A program made the translations under genes and the position numbers. The notes beneath the pieces are model-generated. The model saw nothing but the letters and a program-made list of their open reading frames with translations. It searched no databases and was not told the DNA's origin. A stretch of 64,000 bases of DNA from Photobacterium sp. CCB-ST2H9. GTDB lineage: Bacteria > Pseudomonadota > Gammaproteobacteria > Enterobacterales > Vibrionaceae. Positions 31,288-39,844 of this stretch are shown here, in pieces (the first letter of the stretch is position 1; every line of letters starts with the position of its first letter). The DNA is taken from positions 620,001 to 684,000 of the forward strand of contig NZ_CP100425.1 in NCBI RefSeq assembly GCF_023151555.2. Reading direction: 5' to 3'.

Positions 31288-31305
31288 GACTCAAATTTTT
31301 GAGTC
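31288..31305. promoter_or_regulatory. Perfect 18-bp palindrome upstream of argA
   Basis: GACTCAAATTTTTGAGTC is two 8-base arms around TT. On the minus strand TTGACT, a -35-like element toward argA, overlaps its edge. It is the size of an ARG box but does not match TGAAT-N4-ATTCA, so the regulator is unknown. Confidence 0.55.
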
Positions 31306-31394
31306 AAGATCCCGTTCTGACATTCTGTGCTTATTCGACCCATCAGACGGACGCCAGCTAAGCGTATAGTTGAATCACGTAGGGATGATTGGCG

Positions 31395-31793
31395 ATGCTG
31401 CTGATGGCATTCAATAAGTACACCAAGTGGCAGGGTGCCACCATGCTGACCATATTGGTCACAGGTCTGGCGCTCAGTGGTTTTCTTGCAGTCGGTGCAG
31501 TAAAAGGTGATCTGTTCACCCCGGCGCCGGAACCCAGTATTTTCGGGATTTGGGTTGAGCAGGATGTCGCACCTTACGCAGCGGATCAATTTGAACTGCG
31601 CCAGGATGGGGTGTACGTCGCCGGTCGTATGGTCAGTACCCGTTATGACTGGGATGGCAGCCGGTTAAGCTATCGTATGGGGGGCGAAACCTACAAGTAC
31701 ACTTTCGAGGAAGGAAAATTAGTTCGCCAGCAGCCTGCCCATTACGTTTCAACTTTTTCCCGTCAGGGCACGCTTCAAAAAACCAATTCCTGA
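31395..31793 (+). CDS. DUF2850-type protein
   Basis: This 132-residue product has one hydrophobic segment (about residues 16-38, ATMLTILVTGLALSGFLAVGA) and then a soluble domain starting IFGIWVEQDVAPYAADQF with many aromatic residues, the pattern I recall for the Vibrio family DUF2850. It is probably anchored in the inner membrane facing the periplasm. The start at 31395 has AGGGA upstream; 31404 is a fallback. No function is known. Confidence 0.7.
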   Translation: MLLMAFNKYTKWQGATMLTILVTGLALSGFLAVGAVKGDLFTPAPEPSIFGIWVEQDVAPYAADQFELRQDGVYVAGRMVSTRYDWDGSRLSYRMGGETYKYTFEEGKLVRQQPAHYVSTFSRQGTLQKTNS

Positions 31794-31822
31794 ATGGCTT
31801 CCCGGTCTGGCCGGGAACCTGG

Positions 31823-32050
31823 TTATTCCTCTTCCCGGAGTCTGGCAAACAGCTGGTGCACGGGGATTTTATTCAGTGCTACTTTCCGCATGGTATCGGC
31901 TGTCTGAGGGCTGCCGCCCAGACATCGCTGGATCACTGTATTGATTTGCTGCGCTGAGTTGCCGTCGCTGTCCAGATTGCGTATCCACTGGTATTCTACG
32001 GCGTTCGGATCAAGTAAGGTTTCCTTACCCACTTTAAATTGTTTGTTCAT
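31823..32050 (-). CDS. Small conserved-looking protein, function unknown
   Basis: The 75-residue product starts MNKQFKVGKETLLDPNAVE. I chose 32050 because AGGAAGGA lies just before that ATG, while the longer frame to 32203 has none. The sequence is soluble and mildly basic at the end (KVALNKIPVHQLFARLREEE). I recognise no domain. It is convergent with the DUF2850 gene and divergent from mltA, sharing the upstream region with the triple repeat. Confidence 0.6.
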   Translation of the reverse strand: MNKQFKVGKETLLDPNAVEYQWIRNLDSDGNSAQQINTVIQRCLGGSPQTADTMRKVALNKIPVHQLFARLREEE

Positions 32051-32165
32051 GCCTGTCCTTCCTGTGACATCAAGTTCCTGTTCGCCTAAAGGTGATCGCA
32101 TTGTCTGCCGGTGAGCGGTATGCCAGTAAGCACGAAGTATAGTTTCCCTGACAGAATGATGTCTT

Positions 32166-32213
32166 TTATATGACGGTTTTATTAAATCGATCTTATATGA
32201 CACTTATATGACA
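32166..32213. repeat. Three direct repeats TTATATGAC upstream of mltA
   Basis: TTATATGAC occurs at 32166-32174, 32193-32201 and 32204-32212. The last two are part of a perfect 11-bp tandem repeat, CTTATATGACA. The 11-base step equals one DNA turn, so the copies face the same side of the helix. This is a plausible binding array for an unknown regulator. Confidence 0.65.
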
Positions 32214-32257
32214 GTAGGTGCTTATTATTCATCTTTCGTGACAATCAAAACAAGACT

Positions 32258-32290
32258 TTGACATTGGTTATGATAAAAAGTCTTAAGATA
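32258..32290 (+). promoter_or_regulatory. Likely mltA promoter
   Basis: A perfect TTGACA (32258-32263) is followed, after 17-19 nt, by TCTTAAGAT as the -10 region. It lies about 75 bases before the mltA start. Confidence 0.55.
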
Positions 32291-32363
32291 ACTGTTTTAT
32301 CAGTGGTGCGAGAGTGGCGCCGCTGTTAATTTTTTAACCTGTCAATTTCATGAAGGCAATTCT

Positions 32364-33578
32364 GTGTTTCAACAATTTTCCCTGTTTAGAAAAGTGACCC
32401 TTGTATCTTGTGTGCTTGGGCTGGCGGCTTGTGCCAGACCTGTCGACCGCGGTCAGCAGTATCTGGATGGTGAGTTTGGCCAAGTACTGAATCCGGTCAC
32501 TCACGTTGCATCAGATAAACCCAGGGATTACACCCGCTTTGAAGCGCAGTCTGAACAAGTACTGGCCCGCTCCCCTTCAATGATGCTGCGGTATCAGAAC
32601 CTCTATCAGCAGGTGAAAAACTGGGCGGAAGAAAGCGGTGATCCGGCGTTGCTGACTCAGTATGGTCTGACGACGGATCAAATGGGCGGCGGCGACGGTT
32701 ACGGCAACGTGATGTTTACCGGTTATTTTTCACCGGTGATTGAATTACGCCATGCAAAAGACGAGACCTTCAGATATCCGGTCTATGCGATGCCGGTTTG
32801 CGGTGAAAAATGTCCGACCCGGGCCGATATCTATAACGGCGCTCTGGAGGGACAGGGGCTGGAGCTGGGCTATGCGGCTTCAAAACTGGCGGTGTTCATG
32901 ATGGAAGTGCAGGGCAGCGGCTTTGTCCATTTTGAGGATAATGACCAGCTGCAGTACTTTGCGTATGGCGGTAAGAACGGCCATCCTTATGTGAGTATTG
33001 GTAAAATCCTGATCGAGCGCGGGGAAGTGCCACGGGAGAAAATGTCGCTCAAGGCCATTGCTGAATGGGTGGAGCAGCAGGATGAAGCCACGGTTCGTGA
33101 GTTGCTGGAACAGAATCCGTCCTATGTCTTCTTCCGTCCGCGCGAGGATCTGGATGTGCTGGGAACTGCCGGGATCCCGCTGTTGCCGATGGCTTCGGTT
33201 GCGGCTGACCGTGAATTCCTGCCGATGGGCAGTGTGTTGCTTGCAGAAGTGCCTCAGCTGGATGCGGAAGGAAACTGGAACGGCAAGCATGTCCTGACAT
33301 TGCTGATGGCGCTGGATACCGGCGGTGCAGTAAAACGCAACCATCTTGATCTTTACCATGGGATGGGTGAACAGGCCGGGATTGATGCCGGGCACTACAA
33401 GCATTTTGGCCGGGTCTGGAAACTGGGACTGACGGCTGAGACGGATGCGGCACTGACCGAAGAGCGACAGAAAGCCAGTGAAAAGACAGTGGCCCGCCCG
33501 GTTGATACGCACTTTACCTTCCTTGAAGAAAGTGTGCAGAGCCAGCCGGTGGTCACCGGTTCGGGACTGGACAACTGA
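32364..33578 (+). CDS. mltA: Membrane-bound lytic murein transglycosylase A
   Basis: MltA is an outer-membrane lipoprotein that cleaves glycan strands of peptidoglycan and leaves anhydro ends. The 404-residue product begins at GTG. The signal peptide ends in the lipobox LAAC. The MltA barrel follows (VMFTGYFSPVIELRH and LAVFMMEVQGSGFVHF). The 3D domain near the end has ALDTGGAVKRNHLDLYHGMG, containing the catalytic Asp. It stands upstream of tcdA with a hairpin between them. Confidence 0.93.
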   Translation: MFQQFSLFRKVTLVSCVLGLAACARPVDRGQQYLDGEFGQVLNPVTHVASDKPRDYTRFEAQSEQVLARSPSMMLRYQNLYQQVKNWAEESGDPALLTQYGLTTDQMGGGDGYGNVMFTGYFSPVIELRHAKDETFRYPVYAMPVCGEKCPTRADIYNGALEGQGLELGYAASKLAVFMMEVQGSGFVHFEDNDQLQYFAYGGKNGHPYVSIGKILIERGEVPREKMSLKAIAEWVEQQDEATVRELLEQNPSYVFFRPREDLDVLGTAGIPLLPMASVAADREFLPMGSVLLAEVPQLDAEGNWNGKHVLTLLMALDTGGAVKRNHLDLYHGMGEQAGIDAGHYKHFGRVWKLGLTAETDAALTEERQKASEKTVARPVDTHFTFLEESVQSQPVVTGSGLDN

Positions 33579-33583
33579 CAGGA

Positions 33584-33605
33584 GAGCGCGTATAAAAACG
33601 CGCTC
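33584..33605 (+). terminator. Hairpin after mltA
   Basis: GAGCGCGT/ACGCGCTC, a perfect 8-bp stem with an ATAAAA loop, lies just past the mltA stop. The T-run is weak, so termination may be partial. Confidence 0.6.
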
Positions 33606-33630
33606 ATTCTCCACACACTGACAGGCCGTT

Positions 33631-34443
33631 ATGCAACAACTCGAGACTCCAGCATCAGACAACTATAACCAGCGTTTTGGCGGTACCCGCCGTCTGTATG
33701 GTCATCAGGAAGTTGAGATCCTGAGAGCGGCCCATGTCTGTGTGATCGGTATTGGCGGAGTCGGCTCCTGGGCAGCTGAAGCCCTGGCCCGCTCCGGGGT
33801 CGGTGAGCTGACACTGATCGATATGGATGATGTGTGTGTCACCAACATCAACCGTCAGATCCACGCGATGTCAGGGACTGTCGGCCGCAGCAAAATTGAA
33901 GTGATGGCTGAACGGATCGCTCTGATTAATCCGGACTGTAAGGTCAATCTGATTGATGACTTTATTACCCCGGAGAATATTCCGGAGTATATTGGCGCTC
34001 ATTTTGATTATGTACTGGATGCGATTGACAGCGTGAAGCCGAAAGCGGCACTGCTGGCGTACTGTAAGCGTCATAAAATCAAAGTGATTACCACGGGCGG
34101 TGCGGGTGGTCAGATTGACCCGACGCAGATTCAGATTGCGGATCTGGCAAAAACGATTCAGGATCCGCTGGCAGCGAAAATCCGGAATATGCTGCGTCGT
34201 TTTTACAACTTCAGTAAAAATCCGGCACGCAAGTTTGGTATCGACTGTGTCTTCTCTACTGAGCAACTGAAATATCCTCAGGCCGACGGTAGTGTCTGTG
34301 AAGCGAAAGCCACGGCGGAGGGGCCGAAACGGATGGACTGTGCAACCGGTTTTGGTGCCGCCACCATGGTGACGGCGACCTTTGGATTTGTTGCTGTGTC
34401 CCGCATTCTGCAAAAGCTGATCGAAAAACACAGCCAGCTCTGA
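33631..34443 (+). CDS. tcdA: tRNA threonylcarbamoyladenosine dehydratase TcdA (CsdL)
   Basis: TcdA cyclises the threonylcarbamoyl adenosine at position 37 of ANN-decoding tRNAs to ct6A. The 270-residue product is an E1/ThiF-like enzyme with the Rossmann motif VIGIGGVGSWAAEALARSG and an IDMDDVCVTNINRQ block that contacts ATP. In E. coli it is co-transcribed with csdA and csdE; here it is convergent to csdE, with 11 bases between stops. CsdA/CsdE are linked to its activity. Confidence 0.94.
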   Translation: MQQLETPASDNYNQRFGGTRRLYGHQEVEILRAAHVCVIGIGGVGSWAAEALARSGVGELTLIDMDDVCVTNINRQIHAMSGTVGRSKIEVMAERIALINPDCKVNLIDDFITPENIPEYIGAHFDYVLDAIDSVKPKAALLAYCKRHKIKVITTGGAGGQIDPTQIQIADLAKTIQDPLAAKIRNMLRRFYNFSKNPARKFGIDCVFSTEQLKYPQADGSVCEAKATAEGPKRMDCATGFGAATMVTATFGFVAVSRILQKLIEKHSQL

Positions 34444-34451
34444 CAGAGCTG
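34435..34451. terminator. Short hairpin between convergent tcdA and csdE
   Basis: CAGCTCT/AGAGCTG, with the tcdA TGA stop in the loop, could slow both polymerases. The tail is poor in T. Confidence 0.45.
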
Positions 34452-34454
34452 AGT

Positions 34455-34892
34455 TTAGCGACTGACGTACATCCGGATTTCTTCCACAATGGCCTTCAGC
34501 CCGTTACTGCGTGACGGGCTTAAATGAGCCAGCAGACCCAGTTGCTCAAAGTAAGCATCAATATCAAACCCCAGGATTTGCTCAGCGCTTTTTCCTTCAT
34601 AGGCTGCAAGCACCAGGCAGATCAGTCCTTTCACAATTCGGGCATCAGAATCTGCCGCAAAGTGGTACCGGCCGTTTTCACAGCGCTTCACTAACCACAC
34701 CTGGCTCTCACAGCCACTGACTTTCACTTCGTCTTCTTTGAGCGCATCCGGCAGGGCGGGGAGCTGTTTTCCCAGCTGAATCACCTGACGGTATCTGTCT
34801 TCCCAGCCACCGGCGTTGGCCATACTGGCAACAATGTCGTCGGTTAAGATGGCGGTACCAAACGGGTGGGAAGGAAAATGAACGGTTGTCAT
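34455..34892 (-). CDS. csdE: CsdE, SufE-like sulfur acceptor
   Basis: The 145-residue product is a SufE-fold protein that takes sulfane sulfur from CsdA. The acceptor Cys is in VSGCESQVWL near residue 61. The family blocks WEDRYRQVIQLGKQLPALP and LSPSRSNGLKAIVEEI are visible. AGAGAG precedes the ATG. It starts 15 bases after csdA ends, so the two form an operon. Confidence 0.9.
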   Translation of the reverse strand: MTTVHFPSHPFGTAILTDDIVASMANAGGWEDRYRQVIQLGKQLPALPDALKEDEVKVSGCESQVWLVKRCENGRYHFAADSDARIVKGLICLVLAAYEGKSAEQILGFDIDAYFEQLGLLAHLSPSRSNGLKAIVEEIRMYVSR

Positions 34893-34907
34893 GAGAACTC
34901 TCTTTAT

Positions 34908-36125
34908 TTACAGCAGGTCACAGGCTTTGTGCAGCGCCGCAACAAAACGGGCAACATCGTCTTCGGTATTATAAAGCGCAAAGGAAACACGCAGAGTCCC
35001 GGTCAGTCCGAGCGCATCCAGCATCGGATGGGCGCAATGGTTGCCGGCACGCAGCGTAATATTCTGTTGATCCAGCAAGGTTGCGATGTCCTGATGGTGA
35101 ACACCATCGACGACGAAAGAGAACAGGCTAGCATCAGGCTGCAGGCCAATCACCCTTAGTCCTTCAATATCCCGTATGCCTTCAAGCGCCTGCTGGCGGA
35201 GGGCGTGAACGTGCTGCTCGGCACCTTCACGGTCAATACGGTTCAGCCAGTGAATGGTCTCGGCCAGTGCGATCACGCCGGAAATATTCGGGGTACCGGC
35301 TTCAAATTTTCCCGGCAGTCCGGTGAACCGGGTGCCATCGAAGGAGACTTTCTCGACCATCTTGCCGCCGCCATGCCATGGCGGCATGGCTTCCAGTAAG
35401 GCCTGTTTGCCATACAGAACCCCGATGCCGGACGGACCAAATAGCTTATGACCGGAAAAAACATAAAAGTCAGCATCCAGCGCCTGAACATCTACGGTTT
35501 CATGCACGATGCCCTGTGCACCGTCGATCACTACGACGGCACCATGCGCATGGGCGGCTTTGATCATGGTTTCGATCGGGTTACGGGTGCCGGTTACATT
35601 GGTGATATGGGCAACGGCAACAATACGGGTTTTTGCCGACAGCAGCTCATGAAACGCAGCCATATCCAGCGTGCAGTCGGGCTTCATCGGAGTTTTCACC
35701 ACAGTTGCCCCGGTCTGTTCGGCGACGATCTGCCAGGGCACAATATTGGCGTGGTGTTCGAGTTCGCTGACCAGAATCTCATCGCCCGGCTGCAACGTGC
35801 TGCGTGCCCACGTCTGGGCAATCAGATTCAACGCTTCTGTTGCACCACGGGTCCAGACAATTTCCTTTCGGTCTCTGGCGTGAAGAAAAGCCTGTACGGT
35901 GTCCCGGGCCTGTTCAAAACGCTGTGTCAGGCTGGCGGTCAGCTGGTGGCTGCCACGGTGAACGTTCGCGTTCTGATGACGATAGTAATCATCCAGTGTC
36001 TGAATCATCGCCAGAGGCTTCTGCGCGGTGGCAGCGCTGTCCAGGTAAACAATGGGATGATCGGAATCTTGGTTCAGTGCCGGAAACTGAGCACGGATAG
36101 CCTGAATGTCGAATTGGACGGTCAT
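34908..36125 (-). CDS. csdA: Cysteine desulfurase CsdA (SufS class)
   Basis: CsdA removes sulfur from cysteine, using PLP, and passes it to CsdE. From the chosen ATG the product is 405 residues. The PLP lysine is in YVFSGHKLFGPSGIGVLYG, and the persulfide Cys in RAGNHCAHPML. The frame is open to 36341 but the first 72 residues overlap the GcvB small RNA gene region and are not conserved. GcvB is transcribed toward it and ends 80 bases upstream. Confidence 0.94.
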   Translation of the reverse strand: MTVQFDIQAIRAQFPALNQDSDHPIVYLDSAATAQKPLAMIQTLDDYYRHQNANVHRGSHQLTASLTQRFEQARDTVQAFLHARDRKEIVWTRGATEALNLIAQTWARSTLQPGDEILVSELEHHANIVPWQIVAEQTGATVVKTPMKPDCTLDMAAFHELLSAKTRIVAVAHITNVTGTRNPIETMIKAAHAHGAVVVIDGAQGIVHETVDVQALDADFYVFSGHKLFGPSGIGVLYGKQALLEAMPPWHGGGKMVEKVSFDGTRFTGLPGKFEAGTPNISGVIALAETIHWLNRIDREGAEQHVHALRQQALEGIRDIEGLRVIGLQPDASLFSFVVDGVHHQDIATLLDQQNITLRAGNHCAHPMLDALGLTGTLRVSFALYNTEDDVARFVAALHKACDLL

Positions 36126-36205
36126 GGTGAAACTCGTTGATAGCCTAGTGCAGGGATCATCCTCATTATTGACCACAGAGGCAAGGGGACGAGAAAAGAT
36201 TGAAT

Positions 36206-36412
36206 AAAAAAAGGCACCGCGTTGGGGCGCAGTGCCATCAAAAAGTTTTGACAGACAGGTCAAAAAAAACAGGAAGTAAATCGGTAGCTCGAAGGCTACC
36301 TGCCCGACAGGAACCGGGCAATATGCAAACACAACATGCAATCTCCAGGAAACAGACGCCGGGAATCAATTTGGGATCAACCCAAATTACAGCATTTACC
36401 CTTGAGATTGCG
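36206..36412 (-). ncRNA. gcvB: GcvB small regulatory RNA
   Basis: About 207 nt on the minus strand. The order of elements matches E. coli GcvB. A long 5' stem begins GCAATCTC (36404-36411) and closes with GAGATTGC. A GU-rich single-stranded R1 segment (TTGTGTTTGCA) follows. Next come a GGTAGC/GCTACC hairpin and ACTTCCTG with a T-run, then CCTGTCTGTC. The 3' terminator is GGCACTGCGCCCC/GCGGTGCC with seven T. GcvB is Hfq-bound and represses amino-acid and peptide uptake genes. It is divergent from gcvA, its activator, as in enterics. Confidence 0.95.
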
Positions 36413-36418
36413 GCGCCA

Positions 36419-36447
36419 ATCTTAGGGTTTCTGTGGTACTAGAACAA
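36419..36447 (-). promoter_or_regulatory. gcvB promoter
   Basis: On the minus strand TTGTTC (36442-36447), a 17-nt spacer and TAAGAT (36419-36424) sit 7 bases before the expected GcvB start. GcvA from the divergent gene is the expected activator. Confidence 0.7.
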
Positions 36448-36506
36448 TCGACAATTTATAATGGACTGGATAAAAAAAACTAATGCAACCAGTATGGCAG
36501 GACAAT

Positions 36507-37448
36507 ATGTCGAGAAGACTTCCCCCTCTGAATTCGCTCAAGGTATTTGAGGCAGCAGCCCGTCACTTGAGTTTCACGCGCGCTGCGGAAGAATTGTTTG
36601 TGACACAGGCGGCGGTCAGCCACCAAATTAAGGCGCTGGAGGAATTTCTGGGCCTGAAACTGTTTCGTCGCCGGAACCGTTCTTTATTGCTGACGGAGGA
36701 AGGGCAGAGTTATTTTCTCGACTTGAAAGACATCTTCAGTGCGATATCAGATGCGACAGATAAAGTTTTGGAACGCGGTTCAAAAGGTGCGCTGACCATT
36801 AGTTTATCTCCCAGTTTTGCGATCCAGTGGCTGGTGCCCCGCTTAAGCGATTTTAACCAGCTGCACCCGGATGTTGATGTCCGGATTAAAGCCGTCGACC
36901 TGGATGAAGGCTCGCTGACCGATGATGTGGATGTGGCGATTTATTATGGCCGGGGGAACTGGCCGGGTCTGCGCTGCGACAAACTGTATCAGGAGTTTCT
37001 GGTCCCTGTGTGTTCCCCGATGCTGCTCAGTGGGCCGAAAGCACTGAATACACTGGCGGATTTGCAGTTTCACACACTGTTGCATGACAGTTCCCGGAAA
37101 GAGTGGAAGAACTATGTTCGTGAGTTTGAGATCCCGGGCACCAATGTAAATCAGGGGCCGATTTTCAGTCACTCGACCATGGTACTGCAGGCAGCTATCC
37201 ACAGTCAGGGGATCGCGCTGGCGAACAATGTTCTGGCTCAGCCTGAGCTGGAAGCCGGACGTCTGGTGTGTCCGTTTGATGAAGCATTGATGAGCAAAAA
37301 TGCCTTCTATCTGGTCTGTCAGGAGAAACAGGCAGAAACCGGCCGGATCCAGATTTTCCGTGACTGGGTGCTGGAGAAGGCGCGCAAAGAACAGGAAGAA
37401 GGGCCGCTGCCGCAGCCAGAGGTTCCGGTCGAAGAAGCCCTTGCCTGA
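36507..37448 (+). CDS. gcvA: Glycine cleavage system transcription activator GcvA
   Basis: GcvA is the LysR-family regulator of the glycine cleavage operon and of gcvB. From ATG at 36507 the product is 313 residues, starting MSRRLPPLNSLKVFEAAARH, almost the same as E. coli. AGGA lies 5 bases before. The frame is open 8 codons earlier. Conserved HTH (FTRAAEELFVTQAAVSHQIK) and effector blocks (FYLVCQEKQAETGRI) are clear. The C-terminus is Pro/Glu-rich and longer than usual. Confidence 0.96.
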   Translation: MSRRLPPLNSLKVFEAAARHLSFTRAAEELFVTQAAVSHQIKALEEFLGLKLFRRRNRSLLLTEEGQSYFLDLKDIFSAISDATDKVLERGSKGALTISLSPSFAIQWLVPRLSDFNQLHPDVDVRIKAVDLDEGSLTDDVDVAIYYGRGNWPGLRCDKLYQEFLVPVCSPMLLSGPKALNTLADLQFHTLLHDSSRKEWKNYVREFEIPGTNVNQGPIFSHSTMVLQAAIHSQGIALANNVLAQPELEAGRLVCPFDEALMSKNAFYLVCQEKQAETGRIQIFRDWVLEKARKEQEEGPLPQPEVPVEEALA

Positions 37449-37654
37449 TTCGCCTCTGATAATGCTGCAGGCTGTCATCCGCGGTCTGCAGATGGTCAAA
37501 ACAGAGCCCGGAAACATCCGGGTCTGTCCTGCCACGCCCTGTTTTTCTCCCAGAAATCGTTCTGAGTTTGGTCTGAACGATTAAAGATTGAAATTCGCCA
37601 CGGGTCGGTAATACTGACCCTGTCTGACAATCGAAGAAATGAAGGGAAAAATCA

Positions 37655-38323
37655 GTGTCATACCTGATCAATACACCGGAAAACGGCCAGTTCGATACCA
37701 CCTTTTTGTTCGCACACGGTGCGGGGGCGGGCATGGATCATGAATTTATGACGGCGATTGCCGAAGGGCTGGCCGAAAAAGGCATTCGTGTGGTGCGTTT
37801 TGATTTTCCCTATATGGTGAAGCGTCGTGAAGACGGCAAGAAACGTCCGCCGGACCGGCAGCCGAAGTTGCTGGCAGATTTTCAGCGCCATATCGAACAC
37901 TTTGCAGAGGAAGGGCCGCTGGTGATTGGCGGCAAATCCATGGGAGGCCGGATGGCCAGCCTGATGGTGACTGAAGTGGCCGATGAAGCTCCGGATGCTG
38001 CCAATTGCAGGGAGAAAGTGCTGGGCGTGGCCTGTCTGGGCTTTCCGTTTCATCCGCCGGGCAAACCGGAAAATTTCCGGGGCGAACACCTGAAAACCAT
38101 TGAAGTGCCAACCCTGATCCTGCAGGGAGAGCGCGATACCTTCGGCACGCGCAGCGAGGTGGAAGGCTGGACCTATGCTGAATCGGTCACCCTTTCATTT
38201 CTGCCGGATGGTGATCACAGCCTGAAACCACGCAAGGCATCCGGACACACAGAAGCTGGAAATCGGCTGATGGCTGTCGAATCACTGGCGGATTTTATTC
38301 GGCAGTGCGTGTCCCGTATTTAA
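37655..38323 (+). CDS. Alpha/beta hydrolase, Tex30/KANL3-like family
   Basis: The 222-residue product starts at GTG with GAAGGGA upstream. It has a full hydrolase triad: nucleophile Ser in GGKSMGGRMAS, Asp in LQGERDTFG and His in DGDHSLKP. An oxyanion-type FAHGAGAGMDH lies near the N-terminus. The family (predicted dienelactone hydrolase-like) has no firm substrate. It lies between gcvA and ygdD and could form an operon with ygdD and rlmM (19-base and 9-base gaps). Confidence 0.85.
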   Translation: MSYLINTPENGQFDTTFLFAHGAGAGMDHEFMTAIAEGLAEKGIRVVRFDFPYMVKRREDGKKRPPDRQPKLLADFQRHIEHFAEEGPLVIGGKSMGGRMASLMVTEVADEAPDAANCREKVLGVACLGFPFHPPGKPENFRGEHLKTIEVPTLILQGERDTFGTRSEVEGWTYAESVTLSFLPDGDHSLKPRKASGHTEAGNRLMAVESLADFIRQCVSRI

Positions 38324-38342
38324 AAACAAAAGGATAGATTGA

Positions 38343-38717
38343 ATGCAAAGCCGCAGCATGATTCTGTTTGCCGCTGTCAGCGGAGCCATAGGTGTGGGTC
38401 TGGGGGCTTTTGCTGCCCATGGCCTGAAGGCACAACTGAGCCCGTATTTACTGGACGTTTTTAAGACGGGTGTGGATTACCAGCTATGGCATAGCCTTGC
38501 GCTGTTCGGGTGCGGGATTTGGGCACGCAATTTTTCTGCAAAAGCGCTATCATACGCGGCCCTGTTGTTCGCGGTGGGGATTTGCCTGTTCAGTGGCAGC
38601 CTCTATTTGCTGGTGCTGACAGGCGTGAAGTGGTTTGGTCCCGTAACACCACTGGGGGGACTGTGTTTTATTCTTGCCTGGCTGTCACTGGCGGTGGCGG
38701 CCTGGCGTTCTAAATGA
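38343..38717 (+). CDS. ygdD: DUF423 inner-membrane protein YgdD
   Basis: The 124-residue product has four hydrophobic segments and the DUF423 pattern GAIGVGLGAFAAHGLKAQL, then YQLWHSLALFG and PVTPLGGLCFILAWLSL. Function is unknown. It lies between gcvA and rlmM exactly as in E. coli. AAAGGA lies upstream of the ATG. Confidence 0.9.
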   Translation: MQSRSMILFAAVSGAIGVGLGAFAAHGLKAQLSPYLLDVFKTGVDYQLWHSLALFGCGIWARNFSAKALSYAALLFAVGICLFSGSLYLLVLTGVKWFGPVTPLGGLCFILAWLSLAVAAWRSK

Positions 38718-38726
38718 GGACTCGTG

Positions 38727-39809
38727 GTGAATCAGGTTCTGTTGTACTGCCGTCAGGGCTTTGAAAATGAATGTGCCGGTGAAGTGCAGGATAAAGCCAA
38801 TGCACTTGAGCTGTTTGGCTTTCCGCGCGCAAAGAAAAATAGCGGTTATGTGCTGTTTGAGTTTTATCAGCCGGGTGATGCCGATAAGTTTGCGCAGCTA
38901 CAGCCATTTTCACAGCTGATTTTTGCCCGTCAGATGCTGGTCGTCACGACGCGTCTGGAAGATTTGCCGGCCGACGATCGGATCAGTCCGATTCTGGCGG
39001 TTGCCGAAACATTACCACGTTGCGGTGATCTGCGGGTTGAAACACCGGACACCAACGAAGCCAAAGAACTGCTGAAATTCTGCCGCAAGTTCACGGTGCC
39101 GCTGCGTCAGGCACTGCGTAGGCAGGGTGCGTTGTATGTGAAAGACAATCCGAAGAAACCGGTACTGCATTTGTGCTTTACCGAACCGGGCTGTTGTTTC
39201 CTGGGGTACTCCTACAGTAACAACAACTCGCAGTTCTTTATGGGGATCCCGCGGCTGAAATTCCCGGCAGATGCACCCAGCCGTTCAACGCTGAAGCTGG
39301 AAGAAGCCTTTCATGTCTTCATTCCGCGTGAGGAGTGGGATGAACGTCTGGCCTCCGGCATGTGGGGTGTCGATCTGGGCGCCTGTCCTGGAGGCTGGAC
39401 TTATCAGCTGGTCAAACGATCCATGTTTGTTCATGCGGTGGACAACGGACAGATGGCACAGAGCCTGATGGATACCGGTCAGGTGAAACATCATATGGCC
39501 GACGGATTTAAGTTTGAGCCGCCACGCAAGAATGTCACCTGGCTGGTGTGCGATATGGTTGAGAAACCTGCCCGGGTGGCGCACCTGATGGGGCAGTGGC
39601 TGATCAAAGGCTGGGCCAAAGAAACGATCTTCAACCTGAAGCTGCCGATGAAAGGTCGTTATGATGAGGTGCTGCAGGATATTGAAAACCTGAAGGTCTT
39701 TCTGATTCAGAATGGTTTGAAATTCCGCCTGCAGGCGAAGCATCTGTATCACGACCGCGAAGAAATTACGGTCCATATTCAGGCGCTGGACAACCGCAGT
39801 CCGCACTAA
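38727..39809 (+). CDS. rlmM: 23S rRNA 2'-O-ribose C2498 methyltransferase RlmM
   Basis: RlmM methylates the ribose of C2498 near the peptidyl-transferase centre. The 360-residue product shows a THUMP-type N-terminal half ([18 protein letters not shown]) and an SAM domain with [20 protein letters not shown]. The catalytic KDKE-type residues follow, including [10 protein letters not shown]. Two GTG codons are adjacent at 38724 and 38727; the second gives MNQVLLYC as in E. coli and a better 6-base gap to GAGGA. It ends 25 bases from the xni stop. Confidence 0.95.
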   Translation: MNQVLLYCRQGFENECAGEVQDKANALELFGFPRAKKNSGYVLFEFYQPGDADKFAQLQPFSQLIFARQMLVVTTRLEDLPADDRISPILAVAETLPRCGDLRVETPDTNEAKELLKFCRKFTVPLRQALRRQGALYVKDNPKKPVLHLCFTEPGCCFLGYSYSNNNSQFFMGIPRLKFPADAPSRSTLKLEEAFHVFIPREEWDERLASGMWGVDLGACPGGWTYQLVKRSMFVHAVDNGQMAQSLMDTGQVKHHMADGFKFEPPRKNVTWLVCDMVEKPARVAHLMGQWLIKGWAKETIFNLKLPMKGRYDEVLQDIENLKVFLIQNGLKFRLQAKHLYHDREEITVHIQALDNRSPH

Positions 39810-39825
39810 AACCTGCGTTACGGAT

Positions 39826-39844
39826 GGCGGGCACTCAGCCCGCC
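39826..39844. terminator. Hairpin between convergent rlmM and xni
   Basis: GGCGGGC/GCCCGCC is a perfect 7-bp GC stem with an ACTCA loop that overlaps the xni stop codon. No strong T-run follows. Confidence 0.55.
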
